From the NCBI RefSeq assembly GCF_014836335.1, contig NZ_JACSRA010000007.1:88105-152104 (forward strand): 64,000 nucleotides of DNA. Direction: 5' to 3'. This DNA is from Clostridium cibarium (GTDB lineage Bacteria; Bacillota; Clostridia; Clostridiales; Clostridiaceae). Shown here one piece after another: positions 1 to 8,941 of this stretch (position 1 is the first letter of the stretch; each line of letters begins with the position of its first letter). The position numbers and the translations under genes are program-made. The notes under the pieces are model-generated. The model was not told the DNA's origin, searched no databases, and worked only from the letters and a program-made list of their open reading frames with translations.

Positions 1-1239
1 TTTCCATTAATAGCGTATGGAATAGCAAGTAATGCTGGAGTGGTATATTATATATATGTTTTATTATCTATTCTAGTTATTCCTATACTTCCTATGATAA
101 TTGGAGCTCTTATATGTATGTTACTAATGAGATTTACATCATTATCTAAACATAAAGATGCCTTTAGGATGTTTGCTGGAACCCTTATGTTAGTTTTATT
201 CGTTGCATTTAATTTTTTTAGTCAATCATCTGGAAGTAATGATGAGGTTTTAGTTAAGTTAGCAGCAGAGCAAGGAAATAATAGTTTAATGAACGGCATT
301 AGCAATGTGTTAATTACAAATAAGTTAGCATCTTATGGATTGTTATATAATAAAGAGTTAAGAGGATTATTATTTATTCTAGCAGCAATAGTTATTGCAG
401 CTGCTTTATTTGGTGTGTATTACATCATAGGGGGAAGCTTATACTATAAGGGGATTATAGGTGCTTCAGAGACATATAGTAAGAGGGAAAATGTTCTAGA
501 GACTAAAAATGCAGATAAACTTATAAGGGCAAATTCACCTATAAAGGCGTTGGTATTAAAGGATATAAAACTTTTATTTAGGACACCACAATTCTTTATT
601 AATTGTATAGCTATGATGTTTTATATGCCTGCTATATTTGGATTAGCTTTCTTTGCTAAAGGTTCTGATTATTTAGGGGAAAAACTTGTAGGAAAAGAAA
701 ATCTTTATGGATATGTAATTGTAGCTATATTAGTTTTTTCAATAATGTCTATATTATCAGGTGGAGCTGCATCAACAGCGATATCGAGAGAGGGAAAAGA
801 TTTAATAGTATCACAGTACATTCCTGTATCTGGTAAAGATTTTATTATGTCTAAAATTATATCTTCAATTTTGATAAATGAAATCAGTGCGATAATAGTG
901 ATAGCACTTATGATATTTTTAAAGCTACCAGTAATAATTATTGCTTTAGGAAGTGTAATTTCATTAGGTTCAGTAGCTGTAATATCACTAGTTGAGCTAT
1001 ATTTAGATTACAAATCTCCAAAGTTAGAGTGGGAAAATGAAAGAGATATGTTTAAAAAGAATTATATGCCATTGGTGTTAATGTTAACAGCATTAGTTCT
1101 AGGAGGAATATTCTTATTATTAACATTTGTTTTGAAAAGTTATTTAATAACATTTTTAGCTATGGTAATTGTAATAGTTGTTGTAGGTGTTGTTGTTTTA
1201 AATATGTTAAATAAGGCGTGTAAAGATTCAATTATTTAA
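1..1239 (+). CDS. ABC transporter permease, 5'-truncated by the window edge
   Basis: The reading frame is already open at base 1, so the true start lies upstream; 412 residues are visible. The protein is very hydrophobic, with about eight predicted membrane segments in two groups separated by a polar stretch (roughly residues 155-200). The central GGAAST-AISREGKD region followed by a second membrane cluster is typical of large ABC-2-like exporter permeases that pair with a separately encoded ATPase, which would lie before this window. The substrate cannot be told from the sequence. A strong hairpin terminator follows directly, so this is the last gene of its operon. The family call is fairly safe; the function is not resolved. 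Confidence 0.7.
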   Translation, partial: FPLIAYGIASNAGVVYYIYVLLSILVIPILPMIIGALICMLLMRFTSLSKHKDAFRMFAGTLMLVLFVAFNFFSQSSGSNDEVLVKLAAEQGNNSLMNGISNVLITNKLASYGLLYNKELRGLLFILAAIVIAAALFGVYYIIGGSLYYKGIIGASETYSKRENVLETKNADKLIRANSPIKALVLKDIKLLFRTPQFFINCIAMMFYMPAIFGLAFFAKGSDYLGEKLVGKENLYGYVIVAILVFSIMSILSGGAASTAISREGKDLIVSQYIPVSGKDFIMSKIISSILINEISAIIVIALMIFLKLPVIIIALGSVISLGSVAVISLVELYLDYKSPKLEWENERDMFKKNYMPLVLMLTALVLGGIFLLLTFVLKSYLITFLAMVIVIVVVGVVVLNMLNKACKDSII

Positions 1240-1248
1240 ATTATAAAT

Positions 1249-1296
1249 AAATCTATCTTAAAGTATTTATTAAGTTACTTTGAGGTGGATTTTTTT
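1249..1296 (+). terminator. Intrinsic terminator of the ABC permease operon
   Basis: A 17-bp stem (1249-1265 with 1276-1292, including a few G-U pairs) closes a 10-base loop. The stem runs directly into a T tract at 1290-1296. Confidence 0.75.
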
Positions 1297-1367
1297 GTAT
1301 CTATATTAATTATATGAAATATAAAGAGTATAATAAACTTATATAAAGAAAAAGGGTGGTAGTTTAC

Positions 1368-2618
1368 ATGGAAAAAGGTGTTTTAAGGAAAAATAGAGAT
1401 AAATTAATGAAAAATTTAGAAGATAATTCTATGGTTATATTATTTGCTGGAAGTGCACCTAAGAAAAGTGCTGATGAGATGTATGAGTTTACTCCTAATA
1501 GGAACTTTTACTACTTTACAGGAATAGAAGAAGAAGATCATATTATGATATTAACAAAATTTAAGAAAGAAGTTAAAGAGTATTTATTTCTCAAAGAAAT
1601 AGATGAAGATGAAGAGAGATGGAGTGGAAAGACCTTAAGGAAAGAAGAAGGAATAGAGATTTCAGGTATAGAAAATGGATTGTATTTGAATGAATTAGAA
1701 GGATTTTTAAATAAAACTTTTAATGGACAGGAAGAAATGAATATTTACTTAGACATGGAGAGGGATTCTTTCAGTGAGTTAGATACTATTGTGGGGAGAT
1801 TCGCTAATGGTATTATAGAAAAATATCCTTATTTAAGAATAAAGAATGTTTATCCAAAGATAGTTCCTTTAAGACTTATAAAGTCTGATGAAGAAGTAGA
1901 AGAAATTAAAAAGGCAATAGATATTACAATTGAAGGAGTTAAATCTCTTATGAAAAATGCTAAGGTTGGAATGAGGGAATATGAATTAGAAGCATTTTTT
2001 GACTTTACTTGTAAAAGCAATGGAATAAGGGATTATGCATTTAAAACAATAGCTGCGGCAGGAAAGAATGCAACTATATTACATTATGCAGATAATAATT
2101 GTGAGATTAAAGATGGGGATTTAATTCTATTTGATCTAGGGGCTCAATATAAATATTATAATGGTGATATTTCTAGAACTTTTCCTGTGAATGGCAAGTT
2201 TACAGATAGACAGAAGGAAGTTTATGAAGCAGTGCTTAGAGTTAACGAAGCTGTAATTAAAGAAATAAAGCCAGAAGTTAAATTTTTAGAGTTAAATAAA
2301 AAAGCAAGAACAATGATAGCTGAGGAATGTAAAAAACTTGGACTAATAAAAGCAGAAGAAGAAGTTTCAAAGTATTATTGGCATAGTATTGGACATAGTT
2401 TAGGTTTAGATACCCATGATGTTGATTCGCCAGATAGAGATACTGTATTTAAAAAAGGAATGGTATGGACAGTAGAACCAGGAATATATATAGAAGAGGA
2501 AGGGATAGGTATTAGGATAGAAGATGATGTTTTAGTAACTGATACAGGTGTAGAGGTATTAACTAAGAATATGATAAAGAGTATTGAAGATATAGAAAAT
2601 TATATGTCTAAAAATTAG
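1368..2618 (+). CDS. pepP: Xaa-Pro aminopeptidase (M24B family)
   Basis: A cytosolic metallopeptidase that releases an N-terminal residue next to proline. The first ~170 residues form the aminopeptidase P N-terminal domain (NRNFYYFTGIEE region); the rest is the pita-bread catalytic fold. The five metal ligands can be placed by family motifs: D256, D267, H343 (in HSIGHSLG), E370 (TVEPGIY) and E385 (GIRIED). The ATG at 1368 is chosen because AAAGGGTGGT lies 7 bases before it; an in-frame GTG at 1356 lies inside that ribosome site. The 416-residue length fits the family. The gene appears monocistronic, as the upstream operon ends in a terminator. Confidence 0.92.
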   Translation: MEKGVLRKNRDKLMKNLEDNSMVILFAGSAPKKSADEMYEFTPNRNFYYFTGIEEEDHIMILTKFKKEVKEYLFLKEIDEDEERWSGKTLRKEEGIEISGIENGLYLNELEGFLNKTFNGQEEMNIYLDMERDSFSELDTIVGRFANGIIEKYPYLRIKNVYPKIVPLRLIKSDEEVEEIKKAIDITIEGVKSLMKNAKVGMREYELEAFFDFTCKSNGIRDYAFKTIAAAGKNATILHYADNNCEIKDGDLILFDLGAQYKYYNGDISRTFPVNGKFTDRQKEVYEAVLRVNEAVIKEIKPEVKFLELNKKARTMIAEECKKLGLIKAEEEVSKYYWHSIGHSLGLDTHDVDSPDRDTVFKKGMVWTVEPGIYIEEEGIGIRIEDDVLVTDTGVEVLTKNMIKSIEDIENYMSKN

Positions 2619-2690
2619 TATATATCATCTTATATAAGGAAAAAATAAAAGAAATACTTAAATTCAAACATTTTGATACGGGGTGATTTT

Positions 2691-3008
2691 ATGGTCAATG
2701 ATGCAAAAAAGATATTTTTAGCAGGTGTTGGAGCAGCGGCTATGACTTATGAAAAAGCAAGTGAAGTTGTGTCAACATTAGTTGAAAAAGGTAAACTTAC
2801 AGTAGATGAAGGAAAAGAGTTGTCAGAAGAACTAAAGAGAGAAGTTAAAAGTTCAGCAGAAGAAGTTAAAGAAAAAGTAGCAGAAAAGATAAAACCATTA
2901 ACAAGAGAAGATTTAAGATGCATTTTAGAGGAAATGAATTATGCAACTAAATCTGAAATTTTAGAATTACAAAGAAGAATAGAGGTTTTAGAACAAAAAA
3001 ATAACTAA
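2691..3008 (+). CDS. Phasin-like coiled-coil protein
   Basis: A 105-residue protein with an apolar N-terminal stretch (FLAGVGAAAMTYEKA), then a long Lys/Glu-rich amphipathic helix and a C-terminal heptad-like helix (EILELQRRIEVLEQ). This arrangement matches the phasin / PHA granule-associated family that often precedes ubiB-like genes in clostridia. The ATG at 2691 follows GGGGTGAT with good spacing, so the upstream in-frame codons from 2673 are not used. Only 56 bases separate it from the next start, so co-transcription is likely. The molecular role is unknown; a membrane or lipid-surface association is inferred from the family only. Confidence 0.6.
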   Translation: MVNDAKKIFLAGVGAAAMTYEKASEVVSTLVEKGKLTVDEGKELSEELKREVKSSAEEVKEKVAEKIKPLTREDLRCILEEMNYATKSEILELQRRIEVLEQKNN

Positions 3009-3064
3009 CGTGGAATCCCTTGCTTAAACATTTAAGTAAGGGAATTTCTTTAGGAGTTGAAGTT

Positions 3065-4681
3065 ATGAGAAATAAATCTACAGAACGATTTAATGAAATT
3101 ATTAAGGTTTTTGCATTTTATGGATTTGGAGTAATAATAGATAATAAAGTAACCCATAGTAAGAAATCAGCAGAGAATTTAAGAAAAGTATTTGAAACAC
3201 TTGGACCTACTTTTATTAAAATTGGACAAATACTAAGTACTAGAACAGATATATTACCTAATGAATATATAAATGAGCTTATTAAGTTACAAGATTCGGC
3301 GAAAGAAGAAAGTTATGATTTAATTAAAGAAGTTATTGAAATATCTTTAAATAAGAGTATAGAAAATTATTTTTCATACTTTAGTAAGGAGCCAATTGCA
3401 GCGGCATCAGTTTCACAAGTCCACGAAGGAATATTAAAAGATGGAAGAAATGTTGTTGTTAAGGTCCAAAGGCCTAATATTTATGAAAAAATGAGGATAG
3501 ATATATCCATTTTAAAGAGGATGGTTAGGTTTACTAGATTTAAGTTAGAAATACCGGGAATTGATATTTTAGAAGTACTTGAGGAGCTTGAAGAAAGCTT
3601 AAAAAAAGAATTGAATTTTATACTTGAAGGGGAGAATATAAAAAGATTTAAAGAAAATAATGAGAATGTAGTAGTCTTGCATGTTCCTGAAGTGATAGAT
3701 GAACTTTGGAGTATGAAAGTTTTAACCCTTGAAAAGATAGATGGCTTTAAAATAAATAATACAAAAAAGATTAAGGAAGAAGGTTATTCTAATAGGGATA
3801 TAGCAAGAAAATTGGCATTATGCTATTGTAAACAAGTATTTGAAGATGGTTTCTTTCATGGAGATCCTCATCCAGGAAATATATTGATTTCTGAAGGAAA
3901 ATTATGTTTTATTGACTTTGGAATTATGGGAGAATTAAATGAAACATTAAGAAATTGGTTGAATTATGCTATGTTTGCTTTGGCAACTGCAGATAAGAAA
4001 AAATTAAGTGAATTTATTTTAGCTGTAGGTATCAAAAGAGGAAAAATCGATAAGGGATTATTATATGAGGATATAAGTTATCTATTTGATAGTTATGTAA
4101 CAACTAGTTTAAAGAATATAAAAATAGAGATATTATTTCGAGAGGTTTTTACAATTGCAAAAAAGAATAATATACAATTACCCAGGAAATTAGTTAGCTT
4201 AGTTAGAGGAATTATAATATTGGAAGGAGTAATTGCTGAAGTAGATCCAGAGTTTGATATTTTTTCTATAGCAATATCCTTCGTTAAATCGAAAAGTAAA
4301 ACGGCACTTTTAAAGGAGTTAAAAGGTGAAGAATTAATATTAGCAACCTATTCATTTATGAGAGACCTTATAAGAATCCCAACAGAGACTTTAGAAGTAC
4401 TAAATAGTATAGAAAATGGTAGAAGTAAAATAAATTTGCATATAACTGATTTAAATAAGACTATATCTAATATGCAAAACATGGTTAACAGATTGACCGG
4501 AGGACTTTTGGTTTCATCTCTTATAATATCTTCATCACTTATAATATGTAATAAGGTAGGTCCTACATATAGAGATTTATCTTTACTTGGGGTTGTTGGA
4601 TATTTGGTATCAGGGATATTTGCTATCTTATTATTAGTTTCTATGATTAGAGCTGGGGATTTTAAGAGAAGGAATAAATAA
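3065..4681 (+). CDS. AarF/UbiB/ABC1 family atypical kinase-like protein
   Basis: A 538-residue UbiB-family protein. Visible signatures are the KxGQ motif (FIKIGQILSTRTD), the alanine-rich nucleotide loop (AAASVSQVHEG), the VVVKVQRP lysine, the catalytic-loop equivalent FHGDPHPGN and the metal-binding IDFG. Two membrane segments at the C-terminus are typical of the family and anchor the kinase-like domain at the membrane. UbiB proteins act in isoprenoid-quinone or lipid metabolism and have ATPase activity; the substrate in Clostridium is unknown. The ATG at 3065 follows AGGAG with 8 bases of spacing; a TTG 45 bases upstream has no comparable site. Confidence 0.88.
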   Translation: MRNKSTERFNEIIKVFAFYGFGVIIDNKVTHSKKSAENLRKVFETLGPTFIKIGQILSTRTDILPNEYINELIKLQDSAKEESYDLIKEVIEISLNKSIENYFSYFSKEPIAAASVSQVHEGILKDGRNVVVKVQRPNIYEKMRIDISILKRMVRFTRFKLEIPGIDILEVLEELEESLKKELNFILEGENIKRFKENNENVVVLHVPEVIDELWSMKVLTLEKIDGFKINNTKKIKEEGYSNRDIARKLALCYCKQVFEDGFFHGDPHPGNILISEGKLCFIDFGIMGELNETLRNWLNYAMFALATADKKKLSEFILAVGIKRGKIDKGLLYEDISYLFDSYVTTSLKNIKIEILFREVFTIAKKNNIQLPRKLVSLVRGIIILEGVIAEVDPEFDIFSIAISFVKSKSKTALLKELKGEELILATYSFMRDLIRIPTETLEVLNSIENGRSKINLHITDLNKTISNMQNMVNRLTGGLLVSSLIISSSLIICNKVGPTYRDLSLLGVVGYLVSGIFAILLLVSMIRAGDFKRRNK

Positions 4682-4684
4682 TAT

Positions 4685-4713
4685 TTGACATAGAAATTTT
4701 TTTGATTTATCAT
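4685..4713 (+). promoter_or_regulatory. Sigma-A type promoter of the metG T-box transcript
   Basis: TTGACA at 4685-4690, a 17-base spacer and TATCAT at 4708-4713. Transcription would begin around 4720, just upstream of the T-box stem I sequences. Confidence 0.7.
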
Positions 4714-4719
4714 AAGTAT

Positions 4720-4999
4720 GGAAATGCTATGAAAAGAAGAGTAATAAAGGAATGTGTTTGAAGAGAGCTGATATTTGGTGAAAATCAGTAACAGAAAACT
4801 TTATGAAGATGGTCTTGGAGCAGAACTATTGAGCTGGATCTTAGTTAGATAGTTACGGGAGCAACCGTTATATTGCAAGGTGATGATAGTCAGCTAAAGA
4901 GTTTCTTATCGTGAGGTAAGAGAGAAATAGAGTGGTAACACGTAATTTAAGTTTAATACGTCTCTATATAGGTAAAATACCTATATAGAGACTTTTTTT
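4720..4999 (+). promoter_or_regulatory. T-box riboswitch leader of metG (Met-specific by context)
   Basis: The leader has the T-box layout. A stem I start with AGAGAG and a GGTGAAAATC-like apical element lies near 4761-4785. The T-box sequence AGAGTGGTAACACG is at 4929-4942, close to the family consensus AGGGTGGNACCGCG. A 13-bp terminator hairpin follows (4960-4972 with 4980-4992) with a T7 tract. Uncharged tRNA should pair with the T-box bulge and favour the antiterminator, raising metG expression. Two ATG triplets at 4803 and 4809 lie where the specifier codon is expected, consistent with tRNA-Met, but I could not fold stem I well enough to choose one. Confidence 0.9.
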
Positions 5000-5030
5000 A
5001 TAAAGATATTTTAATAGAGGAGGAAAAGAT

Positions 5031-6962
5031 ATGAGTAAGAAACCATATTATATAACTACGCCAATTTATTATCCATCAACTAAATTACATATAGGGAATA
5101 CCTATACAACAGTTGCAGCTGATGCAATTTCAAGATTCAAGAGATTAACAGGTTACGATGTAATGTTTTTAACAGGAACAGATGAACATGGTCAAAAGAT
5201 CCAAAGGGTAGCAGAAGAAAAGGGCATAACTCCAAAGGAACATGTAGATGAAATAGTAGCTGGGATTAAAGATTTATGGAGCATGATGAATATAAGCTAT
5301 GATAAATTCATAAGAACTACTGATGATTATCATATGAAAGCTGTTCAAGATATATTTAAGAAACTTTATGATCAAGGAGATATATATAAGAGTTCATATG
5401 AAGGATGGTATTGTACACCTTGTGAATCATTTTGGACAGAAACTCAACTAGTAAATAGTAATTGCCCAGATTGTGGTAGGCCTGTTGAGAGATCAAAAGA
5501 AGAAGCTTATTTCTTTAAAATGAGTAAGTATGCTGATAAATTAATTCAATATATAGAAGAACATCCTGATTTTATCCAGCCAGAATCAAGAAAAAATGAA
5601 ATGTTAAATAACTTCTTAAGACCAGGATTACAAGATCTTTGTGTTTCAAGAACAAGTTTTAATTGGGGAATTCCAGTAACATTTGATGAAAGTCATGTAA
5701 TTTATGTTTGGATAGATGCATTATCAAACTACATAACTGCTTTAGGTTATGGAAATGATGATACAGAATTATATAAAAAGTTCTGGCCAGCGGATGTTCA
5801 TTTAATTGGAAAAGATATTTTAAGATTCCACACAATATATTGGCCAATTATGTTGATGGCTTTAGGATTACCTTTACCAAAGCAAGTATTTGGGCATGGA
5901 TGGTTACTTGTTGATGGAGGCAAAATGTCAAAGTCAAAGGGAAATGTAGTAGATCCAGTGACTCTTGTAAATAGCTTTGGAGTAGATCCTGTTAGGTATT
6001 ATTTATTAAGAGAAATTCCTTTTGGATCAGATGGATTGTTTAACAACGAAATATTTATAAAGAAGATTAATTCAGATTTGTGTAATGATCTTGGTAATCT
6101 TTTATCAAGAACTGTAGCTATGGTTGAAAAGTATTTTGGAGGAGTAATTCCTGCTCAGTCAGTGAAGGAAGGCATAGATGATGAATTAATAAATCTTGCT
6201 TTAGAAACACCAAAAAAGGTTGAAGAAAGCATAAATGAACTAAAGATTCCAGAAGCTTTAGAAGCTATATTTGACTTAATTGGAAGAGCAAATAAATATA
6301 TAGATGAAACAACTCCTTGGATATTGGCTAAAGATGAAGCTAAAAAGGATAGGCTTGGAACTGTTTTGTATAATTTGTCAGAAGCCCTAAGATTTGTTTC
6401 AATACTAATATCTTCATTTTTACCAGATACAGCGAAGAAGATAAATGAACAAATAGCTACAACTAATGTTGAGTGGGATTCTTTAAAAGAATTTAACGGA
6501 ACAGTTGTAGGAACTAAGGTGGTTAAGGGTGATAACTTATTCCCAAGAATAGATGTAGATGCAAAATTAGCTGAATTAGAAGCATTAAAAGAAGCTGAAT
6601 CGAAATCAAGTAAAAGAGAAATAATACCTATAAAAGAGGAAATAACTATAGATGATTTCTCGAAAATAGATCTTAGGGTAGTTAAGGTTATAGCTTGTGA
6701 ACCTGTAAAAGGTGCTAAAAAATTACTTAAATTAAAGGTTGATTTAGGCAACGAAGAAAGACAGGTTGTATCAGGTATAGCAAAGGATTATAAACCGGAA
6801 GAATTGGTAGGGAAAAATGTCGTTTTAGTAGCTAACTTAAAGCCAGTAAAATTAAGAGGTGAATTATCACAAGGAATGATACTAGCTGCATCAACAGATG
6901 ATGATAGTATATTAAAGGTAGTTGATCCAGGTGAATTACCAACAGGTAGTGTTGTAAGATAA
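5031..6962 (+). CDS. metG: Methionyl-tRNA synthetase, type 1
   Basis: Charges tRNA-Met in the cytosol. Class I signatures are HIGN at residues 20-23 and KMSKS at 298-302. A zinc knuckle uses C128, C131, C145 and C148. The C-terminal ~105 residues (from IDDFSKIDLRVVKV) form the OB-fold tRNA-binding and dimerisation domain. The 643-residue length is normal for this class. GAGGAGG precedes the ATG. The gene lies directly behind the T-box, so expression should rise when charged tRNA-Met is scarce. A second, different synthetase follows 60 bases downstream. Confidence 0.97.
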   Translation: MSKKPYYITTPIYYPSTKLHIGNTYTTVAADAISRFKRLTGYDVMFLTGTDEHGQKIQRVAEEKGITPKEHVDEIVAGIKDLWSMMNISYDKFIRTTDDYHMKAVQDIFKKLYDQGDIYKSSYEGWYCTPCESFWTETQLVNSNCPDCGRPVERSKEEAYFFKMSKYADKLIQYIEEHPDFIQPESRKNEMLNNFLRPGLQDLCVSRTSFNWGIPVTFDESHVIYVWIDALSNYITALGYGNDDTELYKKFWPADVHLIGKDILRFHTIYWPIMLMALGLPLPKQVFGHGWLLVDGGKMSKSKGNVVDPVTLVNSFGVDPVRYYLLREIPFGSDGLFNNEIFIKKINSDLCNDLGNLLSRTVAMVEKYFGGVIPAQSVKEGIDDELINLALETPKKVEESINELKIPEALEAIFDLIGRANKYIDETTPWILAKDEAKKDRLGTVLYNLSEALRFVSILISSFLPDTAKKINEQIATTNVEWDSLKEFNGTVVGTKVVKGDNLFPRIDVDAKLAELEALKEAESKSSKREIIPIKEEITIDDFSKIDLRVVKVIACEPVKGAKKLLKLKVDLGNEERQVVSGIAKDYKPEELVGKNVVLVANLKPVKLRGELSQGMILAASTDDDSILKVVDPGELPTGSVVR

Positions 6963-6972
6963 TTTAAATATT

Positions 6973-7002
6973 ATTAAGAGTTCAGGAAACTGGACTCTTA
7001 AT
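6973..7002 (+). other. 13-bp intercistronic hairpin with GAAA tetraloop between the two metG genes
   Basis: Bases 6973-6985 pair with 6990-7002 (one G-U pair) around a GNRA tetraloop. No T tract follows, so it is not a normal terminator. It could attenuate, stabilise or mark processing of the dicistronic message; that role is inference. Confidence 0.6.
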
Positions 7003-7022
7003 CTTAATATAAGAGGTAGAGT

Positions 7023-8651
7023 ATGAATGTAATTATAGGTAATGCATGGCCATATGCTAATGGGCCACTTCATTTAGGAAGAATAGCAGTATTAATGCCG
7101 GGGGATGTTTTAGCGAGATACCATAGATTAATGGGTGATGATGTGGTATTTATTTCAGGAAGTGATTCCCATGGAACACCTGTAGATATGAAGGCCAAGG
7201 AAGAAGGAATATCACCTCTAGAGGTAGCAGAAAAGTATCATGAGGAGTTTTGCAGGTGTTTTAACAAGTTAGGTTTTTCTTTTGATTTATTTACTAAAAC
7301 TCATACCGAATATCATAGTAGAAAAGTACAAGAATTTATATTGGATTTATATGAAAAAGGTTATATTTACGAAAAAGAGGTAGAACAAACTTTTTGTGAA
7401 AAATGTAATGAGTATTTACTAGATAAATATATAGAAGGGAAATGTCCACATTGTGGAGAAATTGCTTCAGGAGATCAATGTACTGAATGTTCAGAGATAT
7501 TTGAAACGGAAGATTTAAAAGATAAAAGATGCAAGATTTGTGGATCTGAGCCAGTGGTTAAAAAAACTAAACATCTATTTTTTGCCTTATCAAAGTTTGA
7601 AAATGATGTTAGAAGGATATACATAAAGCAAAAAGGTTGGAGGGAAAATGCGGAGGTTATAACTAAAAGGTATTTAGACGAAGGCTTGAGAGATAGAGCT
7701 GTAACTAGAGATTTTAATTGGGGGATTGATGTTCCACTAGTTGGGTATGAAGATAAAAAGATATATGTGTGGATTGAAGCTGTAATGGGGTATTTAACAG
7801 CTAGCATGATGTGCATAGAGAAAAGAAATGAAAATTATATGGATTATTGGAATGGAGAGGATAGTAGAATATACTTTGTCCATGGTAAAGATAACATACC
7901 ATTTCATACAATAATTTTTCCTAGTTTGTTAGCTGGATTGGGAATAAAAAATCCATGTATAAGAGAAATATCTAGCGAGTATTTGAAGTTAGAAGGTAAA
8001 AAGTTTTCTACCACTAAGAACTGGGCCATATGGATAGATTATTTAACTGATAATTATAATACAGATTTAATAAGATACTATTTAATTCTAAATGGACCTG
8101 AAAAACGAGATTCAGACTTTGTTTGGAAAGATTTTATTAGTACTAATAATAACGACTTAGTAGGTTTGTATGGGAATTTTGTTAATAGAACATTAACTTT
8201 TTTACAGAACAATTTTAACGGGAAAGTCCCAGAGGGAAAAATGCCGCAAAAATTAAAAGATGAATTGTTTAATGTTTATTTTGATGTTGGAGATAGAATT
8301 GAAGAAGGCAGATTTAAAGATGGACTTCAGCAAATTATAAATGTAGTAAAAAAGGCTAATAAGTTTTTTGATGAAGAAAAGCCTTGGGAAAGGTTGGCCG
8401 ATGATAAAAAGAAGTGTGCTGAAACAATTTATATTTGTATTCAAATTATTGCAAACTTATCAAATTTGTTTGAACCATTTATGCCTTATTCATCTAAGAA
8501 AATAAGAGAATACTTAAATATAGATGAGGCCGCATGGAGTTATGTGGAAAAGAAGACTGGCAATATAAATAAAGTTGATGTCCTGTTTGAAAAAATAGAT
8601 AAAAAGAATATTACGAAAGAAGTATTAAGATTAAAAAATAAGGTTATATAA
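7023..8651 (+). CDS. Methionyl-tRNA synthetase, type 2 (archaeal/E. coli-like)
   Basis: A 542-residue class I synthetase that differs from its neighbour. It carries HLGR (17-20) in place of HIGH and KFSTT (327-331) in place of KMSKS. Four CxxC pairs (C125/128, C141/144, C153/156, C170/173) form two zinc knuckles as in archaeal and E. coli MetRS. The C-terminal OB-fold tRNA-binding domain is missing. Related MetRS2 enzymes in some Gram-positive bacteria support translation when type 1 is inhibited by MetRS-directed antibiotics. Here it lies 60 bases after metG and probably shares the T-box transcript. Activity is likely, but the HLGR variant should be noted. Confidence 0.88.
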   Translation: MNVIIGNAWPYANGPLHLGRIAVLMPGDVLARYHRLMGDDVVFISGSDSHGTPVDMKAKEEGISPLEVAEKYHEEFCRCFNKLGFSFDLFTKTHTEYHSRKVQEFILDLYEKGYIYEKEVEQTFCEKCNEYLLDKYIEGKCPHCGEIASGDQCTECSEIFETEDLKDKRCKICGSEPVVKKTKHLFFALSKFENDVRRIYIKQKGWRENAEVITKRYLDEGLRDRAVTRDFNWGIDVPLVGYEDKKIYVWIEAVMGYLTASMMCIEKRNENYMDYWNGEDSRIYFVHGKDNIPFHTIIFPSLLAGLGIKNPCIREISSEYLKLEGKKFSTTKNWAIWIDYLTDNYNTDLIRYYLILNGPEKRDSDFVWKDFISTNNNDLVGLYGNFVNRTLTFLQNNFNGKVPEGKMPQKLKDELFNVYFDVGDRIEEGRFKDGLQQIINVVKKANKFFDEEKPWERLADDKKKCAETIYICIQIIANLSNLFEPFMPYSSKKIREYLNIDEAAWSYVEKKTGNINKVDVLFEKIDKKNITKEVLRLKNKVI

Positions 8652-8735
8652 AAGTTTTAGATTATTTATGAAAATATAATGTGATAATCTTATTAAGTTC
8701 GGAAACTTGTGTTTTTAATAATAATACTATAATGG

Positions 8736-8840
8736 AAAAAACCAGAGTATCTGCAATAGGGGATGAGATACTCTGGCCAACCATTCACACGAGAATGGTT
8801 TAGGGGTAAATAATAATGCTTTAACTACTTTACATGTATT
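8736..8840 (-). ncRNA. Candidate small regulatory RNA with C-rich motifs (unclassified)
   Basis: Read on the minus strand, a promoter-like sequence is followed by about 100 bases containing a hairpin (8779-8786 with 8793-8800, 8 bp, 6-base loop). Next comes an 11-bp GC-containing stem (8742-8752 with 8766-8776, 13-base loop) that leads directly into T6 (8736-8741). The 5' single-stranded part has TTTACCCCTAA and the terminator loop has CATCCCCTAT, so CCCCTA occurs twice. Exposed C-rich stretches of this type pair with Shine-Dalgarno sequences in Gram-positive sRNAs such as RsaE. It does not match a riboswitch class that I recognise. Its 3' end points towards the 3' end of metG2. Confidence 0.55.
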
Positions 8841-8845
8841 ACTAT

Positions 8846-8874
8846 AATATACGTATATGACAATTCTGTGTCAA
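8846..8874 (-). promoter_or_regulatory. Promoter of the candidate minus-strand sRNA
   Basis: On the minus strand TTGACA (8869-8874) is followed by a 17-base spacer and TATATT (8846-8851). The spacing places the start near 8839. The -10 region overlaps the palindrome ATATACGTATAT (8847-8858). Confidence 0.55.
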
Positions 8875-8941
8875 AAAAATTAAAAAAGAGTGTATAACAA
8901 ATTTACTTATGTAAGAGAATACCTATTAAGAGGTGAAAAAA

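Noticed and set aside
4348..4713. 121-residue ORF on the minus strand
   Set aside because: It lies opposite the end of the ubiB-like gene, has no ribosome site and shows no family features; it is a shadow of AT-rich coding sequence.
8728..8800. Plus-strand structured leader for the DUF2383 gene starting at the TATAAT near 8728
   Set aside because: On the plus strand the hairpins are followed by no T tract and the promoter spacing is poor (15 bases); the minus-strand reading gives both a good promoter and a terminator.
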